Shown here piece by piece: positions 42,212-42,260 of a stretch of DNA of 42,260 bases (its first letter is position 1; every line of letters begins with the position of its first letter). The notes beneath the pieces were generated by a model, which saw nothing but the letters and a program-made list of their open reading frames with translations, was not told the origin of the DNA and did no database searches. The position numbers and the translations under genes are program-made. The stretch is taken from the NCBI GenBank assembly GCA_028874365.1, contig JAPPJZ010000060.1, forward strand, positions 1-42,260. Direction: 5' to 3'. This stretch comes from Chloroflexota bacterium (lineage in GTDB: Bacteria > Chloroflexota > Dehalococcoidia > Bin125).

Positions 42212-42260
42212 ACACGTACCGATTTGCGAACTCCGCTGTCCAAGCCCAGTTCAGCGCGGT

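Noticed and set aside
41977-42243. 88-aa minus-strand ORF
   Set aside because: It is the antisense of tRNA-Ala; the peptide GGTRTPGLLTASQTL is a well-known false prediction.

Overview
The window is GC-rich chromosomal DNA, densely packed with metabolic genes and carrying two tRNA genes. There is no rRNA, insertion sequence, phage gene or CRISPR array. The gene mix combines a luciferase-like flavin oxidoreductase, an F420-type PPOX protein, an enolase-superfamily dehydratase, CaiB/BaiF CoA-transferases, stacked short-chain dehydrogenases, DinB-fold proteins, two sortases and a c-di-AMP riboswitch. This points to a monoderm heterotroph. Chloroflexota (SAR202/Dehalococcoidia-like or Thermomicrobia-like) is my best guess and Actinomycetota the second. 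This is inferred from gene content, not from a marker gene.

Layout. 165-4042: amidohydrolase and MFS permease diverge around a GC palindrome, followed by tRNA-Pro(CGG) and an enolase-superfamily dehydratase. 4131-10321, all minus strand: a run from an alpha/beta hydrolase through a 185-aa acidic protein, a DinB protein, a TIGR01777 epimerase, a stand-alone AICAR formyltransferase and citramalate synthase to a 74-aa zinc-ribbon protein. 10426-15192: rhodanese sulfurtransferase convergent with katG, then katG divergent from an aquaporin, then another hydrolase. 15240-21402, all plus: a DSD1-like PLP enzyme, two adjacent family III CoA-transferase subunits and three tandem SDR paralogs. 21416-25343: F420-type PPOX protein, pterin dehydratase, Ser/Thr dehydratase, a second DinB protein, an SRAP protein and an enoyl-CoA hydratase/isomerase. 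25344-25869 is non-coding and holds a c-di-AMP riboswitch on the minus strand with no gene after it. 25870-30416: two small unknown proteins, a 3-hydroxyisobutyrate-type dehydrogenase, a lone cNMP-binding domain, a CoA-transferase homologue and a zinc alcohol dehydrogenase. 30526-31009: a 114-aa membrane protein divergent from a 36-aa membrane microprotein. 31025-34355, minus: a compact operon of luciferase-like oxidoreductase, enoyl-CoA hydratase, DUF2277 and acyl-CoA dehydrogenase. 34383-39874: an agmatinase-type ureohydrolase divergent from a two-gene NAD-linked formate dehydrogenase. 39887-42211: two sortases and tRNA-Ala(GGC).

How the genes fit together. Most act on CoA thioesters and small organic or sugar acids (CoA transfer, dehydrogenation, hydration, SDR oxidation). 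Formate oxidation would feed NADH, and KatG with the aquaporin would handle peroxide.

The most notable points are the orphan c-di-AMP riboswitch; six genes without a Shine-Dalgarno sequence that carry a TANNNT box exactly 6-7 nt before the ATG (leaderless-type starts); and several enzymes lacking a hallmark residue. These are one CaiB subunit without the catalytic Asp, a Cat1-type CoA-transferase without the catalytic Glu, an SRAP protein with Tyr for His, a DSD1 protein with a shifted metal motif, and a formate dehydrogenase alpha subunit without the His-Cys cluster ligands.
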